A stretch of DNA of 64,000 nucleotides, taken from Microbacterium lacus. GTDB lineage: Bacteria; Actinomycetota; Actinomycetes; Actinomycetales; Microbacteriaceae. Where the stretch lies: positions 1,116,001-1,180,000 of the forward strand of contig NZ_BAAAPK010000001.1 in assembly GCF_039531105.1 (NCBI RefSeq), given 5' to 3'. The notes under the pieces were generated by a model that did no database searches, had not been told where the DNA came from, and worked only from the letters and a program-made list of their open reading frames with translations. Position numbers and translations under genes: made by a program. This document shows, one piece after another, positions 52,009 to 64,000 of this stretch (within the stretch, counting starts at the first letter, position 1; each line of letters opens with the position of its first letter).

Positions 52009-52405
52009 CGCCGTCGACTCGCGGCGACCCCTCCGGCTGCGCGGCATCCGAGTCCAGAACATCCACCCGCGCGCGCAGGAGGTCGAGGTCGGCATGCAGG
52101 ATCGCGATCTCCTCGGCGGTGCGGCGAATCTCGTCTTCCGCCTGCGAGAGCTCCCACGACAGGTGCAGGCTCACGGCGAGGAGCAGAACGATCGCGAGCG
52201 AAAACAGCAGGTTCGCGGGCAGCTGGACCCCGAGGACGGCCGTCAGCCAGAGGAGGAGCTGCGGGAAGACGCCGAGGATCAGGACGGCGAGGCCGATCAC
52301 CAGCCAGAGGACGGCGTACTTCTCGCGGAGGCGCCGGGTGAGCAGCATCCACATGACGAGGATGAGGATTGCCAGCGCGAGGAGGATGCCGCCGAGGACG
52401 ATCAT
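51995..52405 (-). CDS. DUF2304 membrane protein
   Basis: A 136-residue protein with three hydrophobic helices (IVLGGILLALAILILVMWML, AVLWLVIGLAVLILGVFPQL, LLFSLAIVLLLAVSLHLSWE). A charged coiled-coil tail of about 45 residues follows. The pattern fits DUF2304, which in many genomes is coded beside a polyprenyl-phosphate glycosyltransferase. That is so here, with a GTCATG overlap of four bases to the GT2 gene upstream. It may help anchor that enzyme. The function is otherwise unknown. ATG 52405. Confidence 0.82.
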   Translation of the reverse strand: MIVLGGILLALAILILVMWMLLTRRLREKYAVLWLVIGLAVLILGVFPQLLLWLTAVLGVQLPANLLFSLAIVLLLAVSLHLSWELSQAEDEIRRTAEEIAILHADLDLLRARVDVLDSDAAQPEGSPRVDGDERI

Positions 52406-53148
52406 GCCGTGCTCCCGTCCGCGATGCTGCGTCGGTCGGGACGGGCCCGGCGCATGACGGCCAGGCTCAGTGCGAAGACCGAGCGCAGGAGATAGACGGT
52501 GGAACCGATGGATCCCTGACTCGGGCGGCCGTGCGCACGCGGTCGCATCGCGACGGGAACCTGCGTGACGGTCAGACCGGCGTGGCACGCGGCGACCAGA
52601 GAGTCGAGGGTGTCTCCCAGATACTCGGCCGGGTAATAGCTGATGTACTGATCGATCGCGCGCGGTCCGGCCGCGCGGAAGCCACTGGTCACGTCCGTCA
52701 ATCGCGTATGTGCGACGCGCGAGAGCACCGACGCGAGGAAGACCATCGCCCACCGGCGCGGGCCGTGGACCTCGTAGTCCCCGACGTCGCTGAACCGCGC
52801 GCCTATGGAGATGTCCGCGTGCTCGAGCCCTGCGAGGACGCGGTCGATGTCTGAGGGGTTGTGTTGCCCGTCCGCGTCCACCTGGATCGCACGGCGGTAG
52901 CCGTGCCGCTGCGCGTATGTGAACCCCGTGCGCATCGCGCCTCCGACCCCAAGATTGAACGGCAGACTGAGGACGATTGCGCCCGCTTCGCGAGCGGCCT
53001 CTGCCGTGCCGTCGGTGGACCCGTCGTCTATGACGGCGACGTCATAGGCCTCGCCGGCCCGGAGGATCTCACGCACCGTCGTTCCCACGTTGCGCTCTTC
53101 GTTCCATGCGGGCACGATCACCAGCACGGCGTCAGGGGAGGAGGTCAT
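52402..53148 (-). CDS. Polyprenyl-phosphate-type glycosyltransferase family 2
   Basis: A 248-residue GT-A transferase of the dolichyl-phosphate mannose/glucose synthase type. It begins VLVIVPAWNEERNVGTTVRE, then AVIDDGSTDGTAEAA, FNLGVGGAMRTGFTYAQRHG, and the metal-binding QVDADGQHNP. It lacks the C-terminal membrane helices of DPM1-like long forms, though the DUF2304 partner may supply them. It would charge a lipid carrier with a hexose for use outside the cell by GT-C enzymes such as the DUF6541 protein. ATG 53148 starts a three-gene leftward operon with the DUF2304 and flippase genes. Confidence 0.88.
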   Translation of the reverse strand: MTSSPDAVLVIVPAWNEERNVGTTVREILRAGEAYDVAVIDDGSTDGTAEAAREAGAIVLSLPFNLGVGGAMRTGFTYAQRHGYRRAIQVDADGQHNPSDIDRVLAGLEHADISIGARFSDVGDYEVHGPRRWAMVFLASVLSRVAHTRLTDVTSGFRAAGPRAIDQYISYYPAEYLGDTLDSLVAACHAGLTVTQVPVAMRPRAHGRPSQGSIGSTVYLLRSVFALSLAVMRRARPDRRSIADGSTA

Positions 53149-53189
53149 GGTGTCAAAAGCGTAGCAACCGCGGGCGCCGCCTCCCGCCG

Positions 53190-55898
53190 TTACTCCACGA
53201 GGTACGTGCCGTTCGCCAGCAGTACGAGGGTGCCTCCCTGGAAGCGCTGCTGCCAGCGGCCCTCACCGGTTGTCTCGTTGCCGAGCGGCCAGCCCAGCGC
53301 GCCCGACGGTCCGCCGCGGCGCAGGTACTCCGCCCCGAGAGCGCCGCGCGTGAGGAACGCGCCGGTGGACGAGACCAGAACAGTTCCACCGGCGAAGTCC
53401 TGTCGGTAGCCTCCGGCGGTCGCGAACTCGTTCTGCTTCGGGATGCCCAGTACGCCGCCCGGCCCTCCCCAGCGCTCGTGGAACGTGCGGATATAGCCCC
53501 GGGTTTCGGCGGTGCCGGTCGACGAGGCGAACACCGTCGCGTTCTGGAACTGCTGCACGATCGCTCCGCTGATGGTGCTCGCAGGCGCGGTCGCGAAGCC
53601 GTACGTCGCCATCCCGCCGCCGGCTGCGAAGTGAGTGAACACCGCGCCCGTCGCGGCCGACGCGGTCCCGCTGCGGGGCACGAACACGATCCCGCGGGCG
53701 AAGGACTGCGACCAGCCGGCCGGCGACTCCTGTTCGGCGCCGGTCGGTACGCCCAGTATGCCGATCCCTCCTGCCCTCCGCGCGGTCTGAAGCACGGCGC
53801 CGACGACGGGCGCTCCGGTCGTCCCGTCCGCACTCGTCCAGATCTCGCCGCCCTGGAACGGCTGCCGGATGCTCAGGCCGTCGGAGACCGCCGGTCCGAC
53901 GGGCCAGCCGAGGCGTCCCGTCACGCCGCCGGCCGCATCGAGGATGCGGGCCGCAGCCGTCGACACGGAGGTCGTGGCGACCGCGCTGCAGTAGATGCGC
54001 CCGTTCTCGAAGCTCTGAAGGAAGCCGCTCTGGAGACCGCCCTCCGCCGAGGTCGCCGCGCCGAGTGCTCCGCCGGCTCCACCGAGGCCGCGGTACGTGC
54101 GACCGATCACCCCGGTCACTCCGAACACGCCGGCCGGAGAGGTCGTCAGGGTGGTCGGACCAAAGTCTTGGGACAACGACGCGCCAGAGCCGAGCTGCGG
54201 ACCGGTCGGGTAGCCGATACGCGCGACGCCGCCGAACGCGGTCAGGGCCGCGCTCAGCCCTGTCACAGCGAATGTCCCTCGTGAAGTCGCGTAGACAGTT
54301 CCGCCCTGGAAGCGCTGCGAGAATCCGTCGGCTTCCGTCCGTTCACCCTCAAGCGGCGCGCCGAGCGTCCCTGTGATGCCCCCAGCGGCGGCGAACCCGC
54401 GATAGACCTCTCCGCGGACGGTGATCGCGGTCCCGCTCGTCGGGCGGTGGATCAGGCCCGCGGTGAACTGTGCGTGGGTGCCCGTGGAGGTCGTGCCGGT
54501 CGTGACCGGCCATCCGACTGCCGACGGCCCGCCTGTCGCGAGGTACGCGGAGGTCCACGCCGTGTCGAGCGGCGCGACGGTCGACGGACCTTGGAAGACG
54601 CTGCCCTTCGCGAAGTCCTGACGGGACCCGGCGTCGAAGCGGTACGCACGGCTGGTGGGCCATCCCAGCGCGCCGTTGATGTTGCCGGCGGCTTCGTACA
54701 CCTCGTTGATCGGCGACGCGACCGCATATCCGACTCCGTCGGCCGGGCGGACGTAGATGCGGCCGCTGACGAAGTCTTGATACCAGCCGCCGGCCGCCGC
54801 CAGCACGGGACCGCGCGGCCATCCGAGTCCGCTCTGCACCTCTCCGACGATCCGGTACTCGACCTGCGTGCCGCCGATCGTGGCGCGGACGGTCGACTGG
54901 TCGGCTGCGAGATAGAGGTCCGCCTTCGAGAAGCGCTGAGACCAGCCTTGTCCGTTCCAACCACGCATGGGCGCGATGGGAGCGCCGATCCAACCGGTGG
55001 CTCCGCCCTGCGACTGCCAGTAGTCGTACAGGGCACCCGTCACCTGGATCGACGGTGCGCCGAACCAATCCACGAAGCGCTGGTAGAAGTTGCGGTTGCC
55101 GTACGTGGAGCAGCCGTCGCCCTGCCCGTATCCCGCTCGCAGAGAGGCCGCATTGGGCTGGTATGGCGTGTAGTAGTAGAGGTTCGCGGTGGCCTGGTTC
55201 TCGATGTATACCGGCGAGGACCCGCAGGAGGCGTCAGGACTGAACCGGATGTTCCACGTCTTTCCCGGGGCGTAGTAAGTGAAATACCGGCCCTCGGTGT
55301 AGATCTGAAATTGGCGCGCGGCGCCATACACCTGATTGAAGAATCCGTAGTATCGCGTATCGCAGGCCGCTGTGTCGGGGCACCCCTGACCCATCGCGAT
55401 CGTGTACCGCCAGTCCGAGGGCCAGGTGTGGGTGACGAGACCCTGCTCCTTCTCGAGGGTCACGATGAGCACCTGCGGGTTGATCCCGCACGCCAGCGCG
55501 ACCTTGTAGATGATCCGGGCCGCGGATTCGGACGAACCACCCTGATACTCGGCGCAGTATCGGTCGGCTGCCCGCGTGTTCGTGGTTTGTCGGAAGTCCT
55601 TCAGGCACGTGTAACCGGATCGGCACGTGGGAACGCGTTCGCGCAGGAAGGCGTCGATCTGTGCTTCATTCATGGATGCGGTGTCGAAGAACCGCTCATC
55701 GGAGATGATGTTGCCGGGCCGGAACTGACTCAGATCCGCTGCGCGGACGATGCCGGTGTCGACCATCGCCTGTGTCGCGACGGGCGCATTGAGCGGCGCG
55801 GCGGTCGCCGGCGCGGTGACCAGCGACCCGAGCATGAACGTCGCCACCACGAGCAGAGCGGTCAGTCGGGGGACGCTCCGCGTGTCGAATCGAGTCAC
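53190..55898 (-). CDS. Secreted LGFP-repeat cell-wall protein
   Basis: A 902-residue exported protein. GTG 55898 gives a signal peptide with basic start, hydrophobic core LLVVATFMLGSLV and cleavage near ATA/APL. The next 225 or so residues form a domain common in actinobacterial wall proteins (FFDTASMNEAQIDAFLRERV, NPQVLIVTLEKEQGLVTHTW, YYGFFNQVYGAARQFQIY). It has paired cysteines and resembles lysozyme- or glucosaminidase-like folds. The rest is about twelve LGFP-type repeats of 50 or so residues, each with a GxxGxP core such as NGALGWPT, GTLGAP, GRLGWP. LGFP repeats are thought to bind the cell wall. The last residues end within the final repeat. It is divergent from the rml operon. Confidence 0.88.
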   Translation of the reverse strand: MTRFDTRSVPRLTALLVVATFMLGSLVTAPATAAPLNAPVATQAMVDTGIVRAADLSQFRPGNIISDERFFDTASMNEAQIDAFLRERVPTCRSGYTCLKDFRQTTNTRAADRYCAEYQGGSSESAARIIYKVALACGINPQVLIVTLEKEQGLVTHTWPSDWRYTIAMGQGCPDTAACDTRYYGFFNQVYGAARQFQIYTEGRYFTYYAPGKTWNIRFSPDASCGSSPVYIENQATANLYYYTPYQPNAASLRAGYGQGDGCSTYGNRNFYQRFVDWFGAPSIQVTGALYDYWQSQGGATGWIGAPIAPMRGWNGQGWSQRFSKADLYLAADQSTVRATIGGTQVEYRIVGEVQSGLGWPRGPVLAAAGGWYQDFVSGRIYVRPADGVGYAVASPINEVYEAAGNINGALGWPTSRAYRFDAGSRQDFAKGSVFQGPSTVAPLDTAWTSAYLATGGPSAVGWPVTTGTTSTGTHAQFTAGLIHRPTSGTAITVRGEVYRGFAAAGGITGTLGAPLEGERTEADGFSQRFQGGTVYATSRGTFAVTGLSAALTAFGGVARIGYPTGPQLGSGASLSQDFGPTTLTTSPAGVFGVTGVIGRTYRGLGGAGGALGAATSAEGGLQSGFLQSFENGRIYCSAVATTSVSTAAARILDAAGGVTGRLGWPVGPAVSDGLSIRQPFQGGEIWTSADGTTGAPVVGAVLQTARRAGGIGILGVPTGAEQESPAGWSQSFARGIVFVPRSGTASAATGAVFTHFAAGGGMATYGFATAPASTISGAIVQQFQNATVFASSTGTAETRGYIRTFHERWGGPGGVLGIPKQNEFATAGGYRQDFAGGTVLVSSTGAFLTRGALGAEYLRRGGPSGALGWPLGNETTGEGRWQQRFQGGTLVLLANGTYLVE

Positions 55899-56030
55899 GT
55901 CTACATTGTGGCGGAAGTTGGGTGCCGTTACCACTGTGACTATTGAGAACAATGTGACACGCCGTACCTGAAGCCGATTTGCGGAAATGTCCGGCCCGAG
56001 TGCGGGTTGCCCCTGTGACACGATTGACGG
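55899..56030. promoter_or_regulatory. Divergent region between the LGFP gene and rmlA
   Basis: A 132-base gap that must hold promoters for both outward genes. An inverted pair, ACATTGT (about 55903-55909) and ACAATGT (about 55950-55956), flanks a comparatively AT-rich stretch (TTACCACTGTGACTATTGAG). This could be an operator or overlapping promoter elements. No named regulator is matched. Confidence 0.35.
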
Positions 56031-57898
<1,868 letters not shown>

Positions 57899-57904
57899 CC
57901 CCTG

Positions 57905-59317
57905 ATGACGGAGTTCGGCAAAGCCCTGACGCGCACGCAGACCCCGATCCCGGGGCTGGTGGTGTTCGACCTGCCCGTGCACGGCGATAACCGGGGCTGG
58001 TTCAAAGAGAACTGGCAACGGGAGAAGATGCTCGCCGAAGGCCTGGAAGATTTCGGGCCGGTGCAGAACAACATCTCCTTCAACGACGCTGTCGGCACCA
58101 CCCGCGGCATCCACGCCGAACCGTGGGACAAATGGGTCTCCGTCGCCACCGGCCGGATCTTCGGCGCCTGGGTCGACCTCCGCGAAGGTGACACGTTCGG
58201 GACCGTGTTCACCACCGAACTGGACCCGTCCACGGCGATCTTCGTGCCCCGCGGGGTGGGGAACTCCTACCAGACCCTGGAACCCGACACCGCGTACACG
58301 TACCTCGTCAACGACCACTGGTCCCCGAACGGGGAGGGGTACTCGTTCCTGAACCTCGCCGACGAGACCGCCGGAATCGACTGGCCCATCCCTCTGGATG
58401 AGGTCGAGATCTCCGCGAAGGACCTCGCCCACCCCCGCCTGAAAGACGTCACCCCCGTCCCGCCGCGTAAAACGCTCATCCTGGGCGCGAACGGGCAACT
58501 CGGCAGAGCTCTCCGTGACGAGTTCGGCGACCACCCCCACATCGAATACACCACCCGCGCGGAACTGGACATCACCGACCCGAACCTCGCCTCCGCACGC
58601 CGGTGGCGGGACTACGACACGATCATCAACGCCACCGCCTACACCGCCGTCGACACCGCCGAAACCCCCACCGGCCGCGCCACCGCGTGGGCCGTGAACG
58701 TCACCGCCGTCGCCACCCTCGCCCGCATCGCCACCGAAAACCGGATCACCCTGGTCCACGTCTCCTCCGACTACGTCTACGACGGCACCAAACACGGCGA
58801 ATACACCGAGAACGATCCCACCTGCCCGCTCGGGGTCTACGGGCAGACCAAAGCCGCCGGCGACGCGATCACCACCACCGTCCCCCGCCACTACCTCATC
58901 CGCACCAGCTGGGTCATCGGCGACGGCAACAACTTCGTCCGCACCATGGCCACCCTCGCCCAACGCGGCATCAACCCGAAAGTCGTCAACGACCAGGTAG
59001 GACGCCTCACCTTCACCACCACCCTCGCCGAAGGCATCCACCACCTCCTCAACACCCGCCCCGAATACGGCACCTACAACCTCACCGGAACCGGCGAACC
59101 CACCACCTGGGCCGACATCGCCCGCCACGTCTACGAACTCACCGGCCACGACCCCAACCGCATCACACCCGTCACCACCGACGAGTACTTCGCCGCCGCC
59201 ACCACACCGATCGCCCCCCGCCCCCACAACAGCACCCTCAACACCACCAAAATCACCACCACCGGATACACCGCACCCCACACAGCGGACTCACTCGCGA
59301 CCTACCTTCATCCCTGA
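57905..59317 (+). CDS. Fused dTDP-4-dehydrorhamnose 3,5-epimerase and reductase (RmlC-RmlD)
   Basis: A 470-residue bifunctional protein for the last two steps of dTDP-L-rhamnose synthesis. Residues 1 to about 185 form the RmlC cupin, with DNRGWFKENWQREKM, GTTRGIHAEPWDKWVSV (catalytic His) and TAIFVPRGVGNSYQTLEPD. Residues of about 190-470 form RmlD, with KTLILGANGQLGRALRDEFG for NADPH, NATAYTAVDTAE, VSSDYVYDG and YGQTKAAGD with YxxxK. Such fusions occur in several Microbacteriaceae. ATG 57905. Wobble positions become almost uniformly C toward the 3' end. Confidence 0.95.
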   Translation: MTEFGKALTRTQTPIPGLVVFDLPVHGDNRGWFKENWQREKMLAEGLEDFGPVQNNISFNDAVGTTRGIHAEPWDKWVSVATGRIFGAWVDLREGDTFGTVFTTELDPSTAIFVPRGVGNSYQTLEPDTAYTYLVNDHWSPNGEGYSFLNLADETAGIDWPIPLDEVEISAKDLAHPRLKDVTPVPPRKTLILGANGQLGRALRDEFGDHPHIEYTTRAELDITDPNLASARRWRDYDTIINATAYTAVDTAETPTGRATAWAVNVTAVATLARIATENRITLVHVSSDYVYDGTKHGEYTENDPTCPLGVYGQTKAAGDAITTTVPRHYLIRTSWVIGDGNNFVRTMATLAQRGINPKVVNDQVGRLTFTTTLAEGIHHLLNTRPEYGTYNLTGTGEPTTWADIARHVYELTGHDPNRITPVTTDEYFAAATTPIAPRPHNSTLNTTKITTTGYTAPHTADSLATYLHP

Positions 59318-59480
59318 CACGGGAGGGTTCGGGTGTCCTTCAGATGGCACGTGACCGCCACGCCTACACTGGGGCCGGGCGCGGAGTGCGGTTCCCTCGG
59401 ATGAGGGCGGATCTCCTCCGGTGCCGGCCACGACCCGTGGCGCACCGTTCGTTCCACGATCGCCCCCGCACAGAGCACCC

Positions 59481-61601
59481 ATGACCAGCCAGATCACGAC
59501 AGCTGCCGCCCCGACGCCCTCTACGAGACGTCCCTTCCGCACCGACATCCAGGCGCTGCGGGCACTCGCCATCGCCGCGGTCGTCCTCAATCACCTGTGG
59601 CCGGCCCGCGTGACTGGCGGGTACATCGGCGTGGATGTGTTCTTCGTCATCTCCGGCTTCCTGATCACAGGCCACCTGTTCAACGAGATCTCGCGGACTG
59701 GTCATGTCCGACTGGGCGCGTTCTATGCGCGACGCATCAGGCGCCTGCTGCCGGCGGCGCTCCTGGTCCTCTTCGTGGCCGGAATACTTGTCATGGTCTT
59801 CCTCCCATACCCGCGCTGGGAACGGAACGCTCTGGAGATCGCATCCAGTGCGCTCTATGTGGAGAACTGGTTCCTCGCGGCGATGTCGGTCAATTACTCG
59901 GCACTGAACGACTCGGCCAGCGTCGCACAGCACTACTGGTCGCTCTCGGTCGAGGAGCAGTTCTATCTGGTCTGGCCCATCCTGATGATCGCCGCAACCC
60001 TCGTCGGAGCGCGTCTCACCGGCAGCTCCTCCATCCGTCGGCGGGTGCTGGTCGCGCTCTCGGTGGTCGCTGGTTCGTCGCTGACGGCAAGTGTGTTCTT
60101 CACCGCCGCCTCTCCGAACCAGGCGTATTTCGTGACGTACACCCGCGCCTGGGAGTTTGCTGTCGGCGGTCTTCTCGCCCTGCTCGGCCACCGCGTCGTG
60201 CTCAACCGTTTGTCCGCCAACGTGCTGTCAGTCGTCGGCTTCGCATCGATCTTCGTCGCGATGCTCACATTCGGTGAACGAACACCCTTCCCGGGCGTCG
60301 CCGCACTCCTCCCGGTCCTGGGAACCGCCGCCATCGTCGCGGCCGGGGGCCGCCACGACAGCTTGTGGCACGGGCGGCTGAGTGCAACGCGCCCGGTCCA
60401 GTGGCTTGGCGGTGTTTCGTACTCCTTGTACCTCTGGCATTGGCCGCTCATCGTCGTTGCCCCCTTCGCACTGGCCACAGAGTCGACGACAGCACTCAAG
60501 GTCGGTGTCCTGGGCGCCGCCCTCCTGCTCGCGGCTGCGACGAAAACGTGGATCGAGGATCCCGGACAACGCTGGGCGGGATGGGTGAGCGTCAGGCGTT
60601 CGCTGTTCGGCATGATCGCGGGTGTCGTGGTCGTCCTCTTGGCGGCCGGAGCGCTACTCGTCGGTCAATCACTGAGATCCGCCGCCGATGCGCCGACAGC
60701 ACCATTGCCTACCGGCGCCTGTGTGGGGCCGGCGGCCATGGCGCAGGCGGAGGCATGTCCCGAACGGTTCAGCAAGGTGGGATCTCCTGTGATGGCCGCG
60801 AAGAACGAGTACTTCTACACACCACCGGTGTGCGGGGACTTCCTCGACGAGCTGTCCTACGGCGACAAGAAGACGACACGCGTGTGCGACTACTCCCGCG
60901 GTGCGGAAGATGCCGAGGACGTGTGGCTGATCGGCGACTCGCATGCACAGCAGTGGCAAAGTGCGATCTTCGACATCGCGCGAGAACGTCATTGGAGACT
61001 GACCCTCAGCTTCTATGGCGGGTGCCCGCCGGCCGACGTGGCATTCACCGGTTTCCGCGGTGCGTGGGGACAGGCCGACGTCGATCAGTGCCGGCGCTGG
61101 TCACGGGAAGTCTCGGAAAAGGTGGCCGCAGCCGCGCCCGACCTCGTGCTGACCTCCATGGCAGCCCGGCTTCAAGAGGTCGACGACGGGTCCGCTCGGT
61201 CGGAGACCGACCAGTTCGCCGACGGTCTTCTCCGCGACTGGGCACGATGGACTGCCGTCGGAGCCGAAGTCGTCCCGATCGTCGATACCCCGCTGAATGC
61301 CGAGGTGCGAGAGCCCGACTGTCTGCTTCTGAACGGCCGAGACCCGCTGGCGTGCGCTCGTCCGCGTGCTGAGGCGCTCCCTCCGGATCCGATAGCGATC
61401 GCAGCCGCCCGGAGCGCCGATCCGCACGTCCGAGCGATCGACCTCTCGGACAGCTTCTGCGACGCCGAACGCTGCTATGCGGCCGTGGGCGGCATTCCGG
61501 TGTACTTCGACGGCGACCATCTCAACAGGGAGTATGTCCGGATGCTCGCTCCGACCATCGGTGAGGCGATCGATCAGGTGTCGGCTGGACTGCCCGAGTA
61601 G
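59481..61601 (+). CDS. OatA/OafB-like acyltransferase with SGNH domain
   Basis: A 706-residue surface-sugar O-acyltransferase. Residues of about 20-400 form the membrane acyltransferase-3 domain (RTDIQALRALAIAAVVLNHL, GVDVFFVISGFLITGHLF, RRIRRLLPAALLVLF, HYWSLSVEEQFYLVWP). A linker follows. Residues of about 450-706 form an extracytoplasmic SGNH hydrolase-like domain with VWLIGDSHAQQW (Ser) and DGDHLNREYV (Asp and His). The two-domain form transfers an acyl group across the membrane and then onto a polysaccharide or peptidoglycan. ATG 59481. The 163-base gap before it holds only a weak inverted repeat. Confidence 0.93.
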   Translation: MTSQITTAAAPTPSTRRPFRTDIQALRALAIAAVVLNHLWPARVTGGYIGVDVFFVISGFLITGHLFNEISRTGHVRLGAFYARRIRRLLPAALLVLFVAGILVMVFLPYPRWERNALEIASSALYVENWFLAAMSVNYSALNDSASVAQHYWSLSVEEQFYLVWPILMIAATLVGARLTGSSSIRRRVLVALSVVAGSSLTASVFFTAASPNQAYFVTYTRAWEFAVGGLLALLGHRVVLNRLSANVLSVVGFASIFVAMLTFGERTPFPGVAALLPVLGTAAIVAAGGRHDSLWHGRLSATRPVQWLGGVSYSLYLWHWPLIVVAPFALATESTTALKVGVLGAALLLAAATKTWIEDPGQRWAGWVSVRRSLFGMIAGVVVVLLAAGALLVGQSLRSAADAPTAPLPTGACVGPAAMAQAEACPERFSKVGSPVMAAKNEYFYTPPVCGDFLDELSYGDKKTTRVCDYSRGAEDAEDVWLIGDSHAQQWQSAIFDIARERHWRLTLSFYGGCPPADVAFTGFRGAWGQADVDQCRRWSREVSEKVAAAAPDLVLTSMAARLQEVDDGSARSETDQFADGLLRDWARWTAVGAEVVPIVDTPLNAEVREPDCLLLNGRDPLACARPRAEALPPDPIAIAAARSADPHVRAIDLSDSFCDAERCYAAVGGIPVYFDGDHLNREYVRMLAPTIGEAIDQVSAGLPE

Positions 61602-61655
61602 AATCGGCGGGGCCGCGAAGGATTCTGGCCACCCCTGCACCCGAACCCCAAGTGA

Positions 61656-64000
<2,345 letters not shown>

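Overview
The window is high-GC actinobacterial DNA, most likely from a Microbacterium-like member of the Microbacteriaceae. That is an inference from several things seen together: very high GC with frequent GTG starts and 4-nt ATGA/GTGA gene overlaps; the recurrent octamer CGGATGCC; an RmlC-RmlD fusion; a mannitol PTS encoded with ptsH/ptsI; and a gene order that matches part of the Mycobacterium tuberculosis chromosome (cdd-deoA-add, pmmB-deoD, lpdA, accA3, maf, accE-accD-birA-PH protein-purK-purE). No rRNA, tRNA, CRISPR array, phage gene or transposase was found.

Layout. 1-3.8 kb: nucleoside salvage (ABC permease, cdd, deoA, add). 3.8-4.9 kb: a DUF559 (Vsr-like) nuclease gene bracketed by two imperfect palindromes. 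4.9-13.8 kb: a leftward hydrolase / mannitol PTS / general PTS operon (mtlD, mtlF, mtlA, ptsI, ptsH, orphan EIIB) facing a PRD-type mtl regulator. 13.8-21.3 kb: conserved metabolism (acetyltransferase, phosphomannomutase, purine nucleoside phosphorylase, LpdA-type flavoprotein, acyl-CoA carboxylase alpha chain, Maf), with a 20-bp-periodic inverted repeat array between lpdA and accA3. 21.3-22.6 kb: a TrmA-family RNA methyltransferase. 22.57-29.13 kb: a compact pseudaminic-acid (Pse) island bracketed by 36-bp direct repeats. 29.2-32.1 kb: a three-gene two-component operon ending in a strong hairpin. 32.4-37.5 kb: accE, accD, birA, a PH-domain protein, purK and purE. 37.5-64 kb: a large cell-surface polysaccharide region.

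How the genes work together. The Pse island holds all six functions needed to make CMP-pseudaminic acid: PseB, PseC, a fused PseG-PseH, PseI and PseF. It also holds a sialyltransferase-like (GT29) protein that is a natural candidate for transferring the sugar, and a small coiled-coil protein of unknown role. The right-hand repeat is a near-exact copy of the 3' end of the RNA methyltransferase gene, so the island looks like an insertion into the otherwise conserved maf...accE interval.

The polysaccharide region has an LCP polymer ligase, a TagGH/Wzm-Wzt-type ABC exporter, a GlfT1-like galactofuranosyltransferase, UDP-galactopyranose mutase and dTDP-rhamnose genes. It also has several other glycosyltransferases, a flippase, an LGFP-repeat wall protein and three acyltransferases. 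Together they point to an acylated, rhamnose- and galactofuranose-containing wall glycopolymer. The window ends inside the last acyltransferase.
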